A DNA stretch of 35,739 bases from an uncultured Adlercreutzia sp. (GTDB lineage: Bacteria > Actinomycetota > Coriobacteriia > Coriobacteriales > Eggerthellaceae), in the NCBI GenBank assembly GCA_947426355.1, contig CANEDU010000007.1:1-35739 (forward strand). The letters are read 5' to 3'. The notes below the pieces were generated by a model. It saw only the letters and a program-made list of their open reading frames with translations, ran no database searches and was not told where the DNA came from. Positions within the stretch are counted from its first letter, which is position 1. Each line of letters begins with the position of its first letter. The translations under genes were made by a program, and so were the position numbers. This document shows positions 1 to 8,244 of the stretch, one piece after another.

Positions 1-135
1 GGCGTGTCGCGCCTGGTGCTGGAGAACTGCGATTTCGGTGTGAAGTTGCCCCAGGTGGGCGAGATTTCCTCGCTGAACGTGGCCCAGGCCTCCACGGCCT
101 GCATGTACGAGTGGCTGCGCCAGAACTGGGAATAG
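1..135 (+). CDS. 3' end of a SpoU/TrmH-family RNA 2'-O-methyltransferase (5' truncated by window)
   Basis: Frame 1 reads GVSRLVLENCDFGVKLPQVGEISSLNVAQASTACMYEWLRQNWE*; 'SLNVAQASTACMYEW' resembles the SpoU C-terminal motif SLNVSVAAAILLYE. Confidence 0.75.
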   Translation, partial: GVSRLVLENCDFGVKLPQVGEISSLNVAQASTACMYEWLRQNWE

Positions 136-150
136 CTCACAGGTCGCATT

Positions 151-693
151 ATGGCCAAGCAGCGGAAAAAGCTCCTCATCGTCGATGGGTACAACGTGCT
201 GCGCTCAGGCAGCCGGTACAAACGGCAGCCCCGCGCCGATGAGGACTATGCTGACGACTACTTCAACGCGGCGCGCGACAGGCTCATCAACGATGTGGTG
301 AACTTCGCCGGACGCGATATGGGCGCCATCATCGTGTTCGATGCGGGCGACAACGAGCTGTCCCAGGGCAGCCGCACGAAGGTGGGCGGCGTGCAGGTGG
401 TCTTCTCGCCGGCGGGACAGTCGGCCGACAAGGTGATCGAGAAGCTGGCCTACGATGCCGGCAAGCGCGGCGTGGAGACCATGGTGGTCACGAGCGATGC
501 CGCCATTCAGGACACCGTGTTCGGCGGCGGCGTGGATCGCATGAGCGCCGAGGGATTTTCTCACGAGATGGGCGAGTACTACGAGGACGCGCGGCTCGAC
601 GACACGCCGAAGGTGGCTCCGAAGCGCACCGTGGCCGACCGCATACCGGCCGACACCTTGGCGAAGCTAAAGGCTCTGCGCGACGCGAAGTAG
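151..693 (+). CDS. NYN-domain (YacP-like) putative ribonuclease
   Basis: 180 aa; N-terminal LLIVDGYNVLR motif typical of YacP/NYN proteins; directly downstream of the SpoU methyltransferase. Confidence 0.85.
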   Translation: MAKQRKKLLIVDGYNVLRSGSRYKRQPRADEDYADDYFNAARDRLINDVVNFAGRDMGAIIVFDAGDNELSQGSRTKVGGVQVVFSPAGQSADKVIEKLAYDAGKRGVETMVVTSDAAIQDTVFGGGVDRMSAEGFSHEMGEYYEDARLDDTPKVAPKRTVADRIPADTLAKLKALRDAK

Positions 694-829
694 GGTATTT
701 CCCCTGCTCAGGAGTTTCGCAACCAATAATTGCGGGAAATGACAACGCGAATTGGTCGCGCGGACGATGGCGTTTGGGTAGGCTCGATAGAGCACACTGA
801 AGGCAAACGCAGAAGACAAGGAGCACACC

Positions 830-1741
830 ATGAACGTTGAGATCGCCGAGCGCTTGGCCGCGCGCCGAAAGCTTGCTGGGCTGTCGCAGGAGGCCCTGGC
901 CGAGAAGCTGGGCGTGTCGCGCCAGGCCGTATCCAAGTGGGAGCGTTCGGAATCGTCGCCCGACACCGACAACCTCATCGCCCTGGCGAAGCTGTACGGG
1001 GTGTCGTTGGACGAGCTTCTGTACGTGGACGATACCATCGCCGACGACGTGGCCTTCGAAGCAGCCGACCGGGCCGATGCCCGACAGGGCGCGGCTGCGC
1101 CGAATGACTCCCACGGCACCGTCGAAGTTGAGGGTATCGATTTCGAAAAGGAGGGTCGCGGGCGCGTACGAGTGAGTCCGGCGGGCATCCATGTGGAAGA
1201 CGGGAAAGATTCGGTGCATGTGAGTTGGCGCGATGGCGTGCACGTGCTGGATCGCAATGGCGAAGAAGTGCACGTGGGCTGGGATGGCGTGCGCGTCCGC
1301 TCCTCGAATCCCGAGCTTGTCGACCACATTGGAAAGCATGGCTGGCACCTGGACGAAGAGGGAAAAGCGCGGGCGGCGGCATGGCTGAAGTTTCCTTTCT
1401 GGGCTCTTGTCATCGTGGCGTATCTGGTTCTGGGCATGCTGAGCGGCACGAGCTGGGGCGTGGGGCTGTTCCTGCTGTTTCTCATTCCCGTTTACTACTT
1501 GGTGGGCGCAGCGGTTGCCTCGCGTCGCGTGGCACCGATGCTGTGCGGCCTGTATCCTCTTGGCGCCACGGCGTGGTTCTTCTGGATGGCCTTCATTGTG
1601 GGCCAGTGGCATCCCGCCTGGGTCATCTTCCTCACCATTCCGCTCGTGGAGGTGCTCATCGTGAAGATCTCCGAGGCGTGGCATCGCCGCCGCGGGGAAG
1701 AGGTGGCGGATGCGGAGGTCGTTGCGGAAGACGAGCAGTGA
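830..1741 (+). CDS. XRE-family HTH regulator with C-terminal membrane helices
   Basis: HTH 'LAARRKLAGLSQEALAEKLGVSRQAVSKWERSESSPDTDNLIALAKLYGVSLDELL'; hydrophobic C-terminus. Confidence 0.9.
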   Translation: MNVEIAERLAARRKLAGLSQEALAEKLGVSRQAVSKWERSESSPDTDNLIALAKLYGVSLDELLYVDDTIADDVAFEAADRADARQGAAAPNDSHGTVEVEGIDFEKEGRGRVRVSPAGIHVEDGKDSVHVSWRDGVHVLDRNGEEVHVGWDGVRVRSSNPELVDHIGKHGWHLDEEGKARAAAWLKFPFWALVIVAYLVLGMLSGTSWGVGLFLLFLIPVYYLVGAAVASRRVAPMLCGLYPLGATAWFFWMAFIVGQWHPAWVIFLTIPLVEVLIVKISEAWHRRRGEEVADAEVVAEDEQ

Positions 1742-1783
1742 CATTTCCGAGAGGCCTTGTCGTTTAACTGAGGCACTTCTTCG

Positions 1784-1816
1784 GCCCTGCGTTCGTCGAG
1801 CGCGGGGCTTATCTTT
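1784..1816 (+). terminator. putative Rho-independent terminator
   Basis: gccctgcg-ttcgtcga-gcgcggggc stem (one wobble) followed by ttatcttttt. Confidence 0.45.
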
Positions 1817-2004
1817 TTGGTATCCTGGTGCGCACGAGAAGAACAGCGGCGTATTCCCAGGTCGTTGGCGGGGCAACCGTTGGTTGTCGCGGCTGGTTTC
1901 TGCGGGGTTTTCGAAATTGACCACAAAGGGTGCTGGTGCAACGGCAAGGGAAACCATAGGGTGAAAGGCGAGAAGTGACCACACGCAGGACACGAAAGGG
2001 AACC

Positions 2005-2967
2005 ATGATGAACGTGGAGATTGCCCAGCGCCTCGCCGAGCTGCGTCGCGAGCGCGGCTTTTCCCAGGAGGGCTTGGCCGAGCAGCTGGGGCTGTCGCGC
2101 CAGGCCGTTTCCAAATGGGAACGCGCCGAGTCGGCGCCCGATATGGGGAACCTCATCGCTTTGGCCGATCTATACGGCGTGACGCTTGACGAGCTGTTGC
2201 GCGTGAGCCCCGAGGTGGAAGAAGATGTGCGCTACGAGTCGCAGGAGCGCGCCGCCTCGTCGGAGGCCCAGGCCGCGGAAGCGGCCGAGGAGGCCCGGGA
2301 GGCTGCCGAGCGCGCCGAGGCCGCCGCGGTAGCCGTTGCGGCTCAGGAAGCGCCGCCCCAGAAGGTGGTTGTGGAAGTGAACGCGCCGGCGCCGACGCTG
2401 CCGCCGCGACCGATGGGGGCGATGCCCGGTCCGGCTGGCGCGAGCGGCGGGATGCCCGGAGCTGGCGTGCCGAACGCGCCTGCCGCAGGGATGCCCGGGG
2501 CAGCCGCCGCGGTGCCCGGTCCGGTTGGAGCGCCCGGGGTGCCCGGGGCGCCGGCGTATATGCCCGGATACCAGGCGCCTCCGACCCCGCAGCCCTTCCC
2601 GCCGGCTGCAGCCGTGCCCATCACGCCGCCGGCGCCGCCCGAGCCGAAGGATCCCCTGCGCAGCTTTCCCTATCCGCTGCTGTGCGCGGTGCTGTTCCTG
2701 CTGGGCGGCTTCTGCTTCGGCTGGTGGCATCCCGGTTGGGTGATTTTCCTTACCATTCCGTTCTACTACTGGGTGGTGAGCACGCTGGAGGCCGACCCGG
2801 CGTACCGCGAGTGGGTTGAGGAGCGGCGGCAGGCCGCGGCTGCGGTTTCTTCCACCAATGCCGCTGCTGTTGAAAGCGGGGCTCGCCCGGCGTCTGCCGA
2901 AGGATGTGCCGCCTCTTCCGAAGAGGCTTCCGCGGAGGCTTCGTCCGTTGAGGGAGGTGCCCGATGA
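2005..2967 (+). CDS. XRE-family HTH regulator with Pro/Gly/Ala-rich linker and membrane-associated C-terminus
   Basis: HTH 'LAELRRERGFSQEGLAEQLGLSRQAVSKWERAESAPDMGNLIALADLYGVTLDELL'; C-terminal 'GWWHPGWVIFLTIPFYYWVV' echoes the upstream paralog 'GQWHPAWVIFLTIPLVEVLIV'. Confidence 0.88.
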   Translation: MMNVEIAQRLAELRRERGFSQEGLAEQLGLSRQAVSKWERAESAPDMGNLIALADLYGVTLDELLRVSPEVEEDVRYESQERAASSEAQAAEAAEEAREAAERAEAAAVAVAAQEAPPQKVVVEVNAPAPTLPPRPMGAMPGPAGASGGMPGAGVPNAPAAGMPGAAAAVPGPVGAPGVPGAPAYMPGYQAPPTPQPFPPAAAVPITPPAPPEPKDPLRSFPYPLLCAVLFLLGGFCFGWWHPGWVIFLTIPFYYWVVSTLEADPAYREWVEERRQAAAAVSSTNAAAVESGARPASAEGCAASSEEASAEASSVEGGAR

Positions 2968-3914
2968 GGCTGGCGACGAGTACCTATATTAAAGTAGCGC
3001 TCATTGTGGTTCTGTGCCTGGCCGTGTGCAGCTGGCTCGGCGGGTGCGGGCGCGGCATCTGGCCCAGCTCGCTGTTCATGCCTGGCGGTGTGATAGGTTG
3101 TATGGGCGTCGATGTGGTGGACGATGTCGCTGATGAAGTTCGCCAAGGCATTGTGGAGCGCGGCGCCGTGGCGACCACCGACGAGGGTAGCCATTTCGAA
3201 ATTGCCGCTAGCGAGGTAAGCGCTCTCGAGCTGAACTGGTTGGCGGGACGGGGCACGGTGCAGGTGGTGCCCGATGCCGAGACGGGCGGCAAGGTGCTTG
3301 TGGACGAGGTGGTGAAGGGGGGCTATGCGCCCGCTATGGTATGCGAGACGGGCGGCGGCGTGCTGTCCATCAGCTACATGGAGGGCAGCGGCGGGCTTTC
3401 GGGCTGCTCGGTGTCTATGGCGAGCAAGGACCTTACGGTGAAGGTGCCCGCATCGTTGGCCGAACAGCTTGAGTTGTTCGAGCTGGAAGCAGCTTCGGGC
3501 CACTACGAGGTGGAAGGCCTTACGTGCGACGATCTTGAGCTGGGCGTGGCCTCAGGCAACGTGAACGCCACGGCCATGGCCGCCCAGCGCGCTTCGCTGA
3601 ATGTGGCGAGCGGGCAGGTGTCGGTGCAGGGCTCGGTGGCCGAGCACCTTGAGGTGGAGATAGCCTCGGGCACGACCACACTGTCATTGGGCGAGGGCGC
3701 GCCGACGCAGATGTCGGGCAGCTTGGCTTCGGGGAAGTTGGTGTTGGAAGTCCCTGCGAACACGCGTCTTGCGACCAACATCAACAAGATGAGCGGCAGC
3801 TTCAACAACGAGCTCGCTAACGGAGGAGCTGGCAGCTCCGAAGGCGATGCGTCCGCGTGCTCCCTCGACTTCGAAATCCTCAGCGGCAACTTCACCGTGA
3901 AGCCGGCGGCATAG
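2964..3914 (+). CDS. DUF4097-like beta-repeat exported/membrane-anchored protein
   Basis: N-terminal hydrophobic segment, repeated 'ASGxxx..G' short beta repeats (LEAASGHYEVEG, GVASGNVNATA, NVASGQVSVQG, EIASGTTTLS, SLASGKLVLEV); ATGA overlap with the upstream gene. Confidence 0.75.
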   Translation: MRLATSTYIKVALIVVLCLAVCSWLGGCGRGIWPSSLFMPGGVIGCMGVDVVDDVADEVRQGIVERGAVATTDEGSHFEIAASEVSALELNWLAGRGTVQVVPDAETGGKVLVDEVVKGGYAPAMVCETGGGVLSISYMEGSGGLSGCSVSMASKDLTVKVPASLAEQLELFELEAASGHYEVEGLTCDDLELGVASGNVNATAMAAQRASLNVASGQVSVQGSVAEHLEVEIASGTTTLSLGEGAPTQMSGSLASGKLVLEVPANTRLATNINKMSGSFNNELANGGAGSSEGDASACSLDFEILSGNFTVKPAA

Positions 3915-3946
3915 GGGCTCTGTCGCGCGAAGGCCGGGCGCGTTTC

Positions 3947-4068
3947 TGGGAAGAAAAAGACGGTTTTCGTAGTCTTTGAGGCTCAGACAGGCGCGGCCAA
4001 CAAGCGCGACCAGGGAAAATGCTGTCTAGGTGGGCGGCCAGACTACGAAAACCGTCTTTTTCTTCCCA
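3947..4068. repeat. 29-bp perfect inverted repeat with 64-nt loop at a convergent gene junction
   Basis: tgggaagaaaaagacggttttcgtagtct (3947-3975) and its exact reverse complement (4040-4068). Confidence 0.95.
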
Positions 4069-4076
4069 AAATCAAC

Positions 4077-4101
4077 GGGGCGCTCCTTCGAGGAGCGCCC
4101 C
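4077..4101 (-). terminator. Rho-independent terminator-like hairpin for the HtrA gene
   Basis: ggggcgctcct-tcg-aggagcgcccc, 11-bp stem; minus-strand continuation is gttgatttt. Confidence 0.65.
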
Positions 4102-4160
4102 GCTTGCTGTTATGCGACCGCTGTCGAATCCGGCTGGGCCGTCTCCGCGGTATATGCTGC

Positions 4161-5570
4161 CTAGCGCTGGCCGAACAGGTCGTCCAGGTTCAGGCCGCGG
4201 CCGTCCTGGCCATACGGGTCGCCGTAGCCGTAGTCATTGCCGCCGTCCTGGCCGTAGCCGTAGCCGTTCTCGGGCATCTGCTGCTCCTGCTGCTCTTTGG
4301 CCTCAGCCGCGGCCTTTTGGCTGGCGGCATCGTCTCCCAGGGTCACCTGCACCTCCTGCTCCTGGCCGTTGCGGTTCACCGTGAGCGTCACGGTGTCGCC
4401 CGGCTGCTCGCCGCGCACGGCCAGCATCAGATCGGAGGCTCCCTCCACCGCCTCGCCGTTCAGGGCCGTGATGATGTCGCCCTCCTGCAGGCCCGCGGCG
4501 GCCGCGCCCGAGCCCTCGGCCACGCCGGCCACATAAGCGCCGTTCTCGGTGGGCAGGCCGTAGTTGCTGGCCATCTGGTCGTTCACCGTGGACAGGCTCA
4601 CGCCGAGCTGGGCGTGGGTGGGCGTCTCGCCAGCGATGATCTGGTTCGCGAGGTTCACCGCGTAGTTCGCGGGAATGGCGAAGCCCACGCCGGAGTAGTT
4701 GCCCGAGTACGAGGTGATCAGCGTGTTGATGCCGATGAGCTTACCGTCGGAATCAACCAGGGCGCCGCCGGAGTTGCCCGGGTTGATGGCCGCATCGGTC
4801 TGGATCATGTTCGGGTAGATGGTCGTCTCGCCCGAACCGCCCGACTGGAGCGACTCGCTCGCGTCCATGATCTGCGAGCGGCTCGTGGCGCTCACGATGC
4901 CCGTGGCCACCGATTGCTCCAGCCCGAACGGCGCGCCCAGGGTCATGACCCACTCGCCGACGTTCAGGTTATCGGAGTCGCCGATTTCCATGGGGGTGAG
5001 GCCGCTCGCGTCCTTGGCCTTCAGCACGGCCACATCCGATGAGGGGTCGGTACCCACGAGCTCGGCATCGTAGGTGGTGCCGGCGATGGTCACCTTGAAG
5101 GCCGACCCGCCGTCCACCACGTGGTTGTTCGTGATGAGGTAGCCGTCCTGGGTCATCACCACGCCCGAGCCGGTGCCCAGAGCCTGCAGCTGGCCGCCCG
5201 CATTGGCGTAGGTTTCCACGAACACCACCGACGGCAGGCACTTGGCTGCCACGGTTTCGGCCAGGGTGGCGTCGCCGCTCGTGGCCAGGGCGGCCTGGGT
5301 GACGGGCGCCGGGCTGTTCACGGCCTCGGCGGTCGCAGGGTCGATGATCGCGCTGTTGATGCCCAGGGCCAGCATGCAGGCCATGGCGGCGCCGGCGAAA
5401 CCGGTGAGGAAGGTGCGGTTGCGCGCCTTCTTGGCGCCGGGCACCGTCTCGGCCACGGAGGCGGCCACCGAGCCGTCGATGTCGAAGGGCTGCGCGGTGG
5501 CGAGGATATTGTCGCGGCGGGCGTGGTTGCCGCGGATGGAGGGAACGTTGTTGCCGTTGAAGTTCGTCAT
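4161..5570 (-). CDS. HtrA/DegP-like trypsin-family serine protease with PDZ domain, membrane anchored
   Basis: Motifs GSGVVMTQDGYLITNNHVV, SSDVAVLKA, AAINPGNSGGALVDSDGKLIGIN, PDZ 'GAAAAGLQEGDIITALNGEAV'; start taken at MTNFNGNN (strong SD aaggag upstream) rather than the longer ORF. Confidence 0.92.
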   Translation of the reverse strand: MTNFNGNNVPSIRGNHARRDNILATAQPFDIDGSVAASVAETVPGAKKARNRTFLTGFAGAAMACMLALGINSAIIDPATAEAVNSPAPVTQAALATSGDATLAETVAAKCLPSVVFVETYANAGGQLQALGTGSGVVMTQDGYLITNNHVVDGGSAFKVTIAGTTYDAELVGTDPSSDVAVLKAKDASGLTPMEIGDSDNLNVGEWVMTLGAPFGLEQSVATGIVSATSRSQIMDASESLQSGGSGETTIYPNMIQTDAAINPGNSGGALVDSDGKLIGINTLITSYSGNYSGVGFAIPANYAVNLANQIIAGETPTHAQLGVSLSTVNDQMASNYGLPTENGAYVAGVAEGSGAAAAGLQEGDIITALNGEAVEGASDLMLAVRGEQPGDTVTLTVNRNGQEQEVQVTLGDDAASQKAAAEAKEQQEQQMPENGYGYGQDGGNDYGYGDPYGQDGRGLNLDDLFGQR

Positions 5571-5739
5571 GGGTGATCTCCTTGTTCGAGGGGGTCGTGT
5601 TTGTGCTGGGGCGAACTCTAGCACGCGCAAACACGCTTTTTCATGGCGGCAACCCCCCGTCACGTCCCTGACACGCAGATACATCAGATGGAGTAGTCTC
5701 CGGGTATGACGCAAAGCTCTGTACCGCATTCAGGACAGC

Positions 5740-5766
5740 AAAGAACAGGCCGCCTTTGTGGCGGCC
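5740..5766 (-). terminator. putative Rho-independent terminator of the luxR-like gene
   Basis: ggccgcc-tttgt-ggcggcc followed on the minus strand by tgttctttg. Confidence 0.55.
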
Positions 5767-5792
5767 ATCCCGGGTGAAACGCTCCGAAAGCA

Positions 5793-7379
5793 TCAGTAAC
5801 GGTCGACGAGATCGATGAGGTCTTGCTTGGAGTGGAGGCAGGTCTTTTCCAAGATGCGGCGGGTGTGGGTGCGAATGGTGGACTCGGATACGAACAACGC
5901 CTCGGCGATTACACGAGCCGAACGACCCTTGGCCAGGTAGGGGAGCACCTCTGCCTCGCGACGGGTCAGGCCGTAGTCTTCGGCGATAAGGGCGAACACT
6001 GCTTCCTCGCTCGCGGCATCCGGGTCGTCGCTCGCCTCGGTTTCCGCAGGGACGGCTGCTGTCACCGCCTCTGCGCTTTCCGCGGCGGCCACTTCGGGAG
6101 CCTCCGGCAGATGCGTGCCGAGGGCGCATTGGCTGCATGAAGCGGGCGGAACAGCACCGTCGTTTTCCGTATTCGGGGGGCGCACGGTTAGGTGGCGGTT
6201 GCTGCGCCAGAGGAACCAGAGCAGAATGACCAGCAGGTACACCGCGCCTACGCATACCCCGATGAGCGCTCCGCCGTCCATTTCGGGAATGAGCATGATC
6301 AGGTACCCGATGCCAATGCCCACAAGCCGTGCGAGAATGGAAATCGCGCGAACCAGGCCACCTATTACAAAGCCCGAAACGGCGAAGTCGTAGGCCGTTG
6401 TGGCCACCATGTACCAGATGATCACGTCGAAGATGCCGTGGACGGCACTCATGATGGCGTTGAACACCACCGGCTGTGCATGCCAGAAGAAGGGCGTTGT
6501 CGTGAACAGCGCAATGGAGATGGGGATGAGGATTTGGTAGGCGAGCGTTAAGTTGATGTGTCGTCGGGTAGCGACAACGAAGACCAGCAACGCTACTGCC
6601 GCCACAAGGTTCAGAACGAGGGGCAGCTCGTGGGCCTGAGAGGCGGAATTAGCGCTGAGAACCGTGGTCTCCCAGGCGAAGCCGAACAAAAACGAGAAAA
6701 CGAGCGCCGCGATGATGAGGGGAGCGAGCGATCCGAGGGCGGTCAAGTACCGGCGGCCGTCGGCGCGCGGCGAAGGCGCTTGCCCCGCGTCAGCCCGGCA
6801 GCGGGTGAGGCACAAAAGCGACAGCACGGGCAGGGGAACTATTAAGAGCAAGGGCGGCACGGGCACTACGGCAGTTACCAGGACAATGACGAGAAAGACC
6901 ATCGCCGTCAGCAGAAAAGCGGCTGGCGCGTAGAACGCCGTGCTAGACGGATGCGCCCGTCCGAGCACGTCGGCCCAGCTTCCCCAGAAATAGCCGTAGC
7001 CCACTCCGGTAAGAGCGGAGCCTGCGACGAGTATCGCGACGAGCGCCGCGTCTTGGAACCAGGCTCCCGCGGCACCGATGCACGCCAGTCCCGCCACAAC
7101 GAAGGCGCAGAAAAGCCACGGCGGCAGCTTCGCCAAGCTATTCGGGTCGCTCTCGACGAGCGTCGAGATGCTCAGCAGCGTGGTCATGTTCGCCAGAAAT
7201 GAGACGACGGTGACAAGGGTGTTGAACTCAGGCGTGTCGGCCGGCCCGTTCAAGAGGATGGAGCTGCGGAAGGTGAGCATGCTGCAGGCCCAGAACAAGG
7301 CGAGGCCCAAGTAGCGCGGATGAAGCGTCGGACCCAGCCGGGTGGGGGAGGCGCTCGTGCCCCCCAGAGATGCTGCCAT
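5793..7379 (-). CDS. LuxR-family regulator with polytopic membrane N-terminus
   Basis: Many hydrophobic helices, then C-terminal HTH 'LTRREAEVLPYLAKGRSARVIAEALFVSESTIRTHTRRILEKTCLHSKQDLIDLV'; start at MAASLGG (SD gggaggtgg). Confidence 0.9.
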   Translation of the reverse strand: MAASLGGTSASPTRLGPTLHPRYLGLALFWACSMLTFRSSILLNGPADTPEFNTLVTVVSFLANMTTLLSISTLVESDPNSLAKLPPWLFCAFVVAGLACIGAAGAWFQDAALVAILVAGSALTGVGYGYFWGSWADVLGRAHPSSTAFYAPAAFLLTAMVFLVIVLVTAVVPVPPLLLIVPLPVLSLLCLTRCRADAGQAPSPRADGRRYLTALGSLAPLIIAALVFSFLFGFAWETTVLSANSASQAHELPLVLNLVAAVALLVFVVATRRHINLTLAYQILIPISIALFTTTPFFWHAQPVVFNAIMSAVHGIFDVIIWYMVATTAYDFAVSGFVIGGLVRAISILARLVGIGIGYLIMLIPEMDGGALIGVCVGAVYLLVILLWFLWRSNRHLTVRPPNTENDGAVPPASCSQCALGTHLPEAPEVAAAESAEAVTAAVPAETEASDDPDAASEEAVFALIAEDYGLTRREAEVLPYLAKGRSARVIAEALFVSESTIRTHTRRILEKTCLHSKQDLIDLVDRY

Positions 7380-7435
7380 GTAATTCCACCTCCCTCGCAC
7401 CGTGTTTGAACGGGCATTTCGTTGGTCTTTCTCTA

Positions 7436-7463
7436 TTATGACCAACTTGCTCAACGGTAAATC
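7436..7463 (-). promoter_or_regulatory. possible promoter of the membrane-LuxR gene
   Basis: Minus strand TTTACC-17 nt-TAATAG, within the divergent intergenic region. Confidence 0.35.
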
Positions 7464-7529
7464 ATCAGAAACTGATGATATGGCGCGAGCCTGGTGATTC
7501 TAGCATGGGGCACGTCGAGAGGAGGTGCC

Positions 7530-8225
7530 ATGGAGGCCATGCGATCTATGCGGGAGAGGGCGAGCCGGCTGCGAATCGCCGCGGCGCTCTTCGCGCCCTG
7601 GGGCGACGACTACCGTGCGGCCTACGAGGAAGCACGCGAGGCGTTGGGCCCCCAGGCGCCCGCGCTACCGACGGCCGCCGTGCGCCGACGGCTCGAGCGC
7701 GACGTGCTCGCGGCGGGCGCGCCGGCCTCGGCGCTACCGGTGGAGTCGCTGTACCGCCCATGGGCCGCCGCTCCGGAAGGGGCTGGCGGAGGTGCGCCGC
7801 GCGGCGGTGCGGCCGACTTCGGGGCGGCGCGCCATCTGTTCCTCGGTGATAGCGCGCAGCACATGCGGGAGCTCTACCGGCGCCTTCAGCTGGAGGTGCC
7901 CCCGCCTTTCGCAGCCATGCCCGATCACGTGGTCCTGCTCGCCGAGACCGTGGACCTGTTCGCGCAGGCTGGCAACGCCGAGGCCGTGGCCGCGATGATG
8001 GACGACCACTTCGGCTGGCTGGGCGACTACCGGACAGAGCTCGCGGTGCGTCGCGAGGCCCTGGATGCCCGTGCGGATGTGGGCATTCCCCAGGCCGACG
8101 AGCTGGCGCGCGCCCTGGACCACGCGGCGGCTCTGGCCGACGGGCTCGTGGCCCTTGCAGATGACCTTGCGCTGTCCGTTCGAGCGATCGACGGGCGCTG
8201 GGATAGAGAACAGACACACCGATAA
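7530..8225 (+). CDS. TorD-like molybdoenzyme chaperone
   Basis: Position directly upstream of a molybdopterin subunit; 'LFLGDSAQHMRELYRRLQLEVPPPFAAMPDHVVLLAETV' resembles the TorD/DmsD core; start after ggaggtgcc. Confidence 0.65.
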   Translation: MEAMRSMRERASRLRIAAALFAPWGDDYRAAYEEAREALGPQAPALPTAAVRRRLERDVLAAGAPASALPVESLYRPWAAAPEGAGGGAPRGGAADFGAARHLFLGDSAQHMRELYRRLQLEVPPPFAAMPDHVVLLAETVDLFAQAGNAEAVAAMMDDHFGWLGDYRTELAVRREALDARADVGIPQADELARALDHAAALADGLVALADDLALSVRAIDGRWDREQTHR

Positions 8226-8244
8226 CACGGAAGAGGAGGGTTTC

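Noticed and set aside
488-1993. 501-aa minus-strand ORF
   Set aside because: Opposes the NYN and XRE genes; no domain signature.
4104-5042. 312-aa plus-strand ORF
   Set aside because: Antisense to HtrA, whose catalytic motifs are unambiguous.
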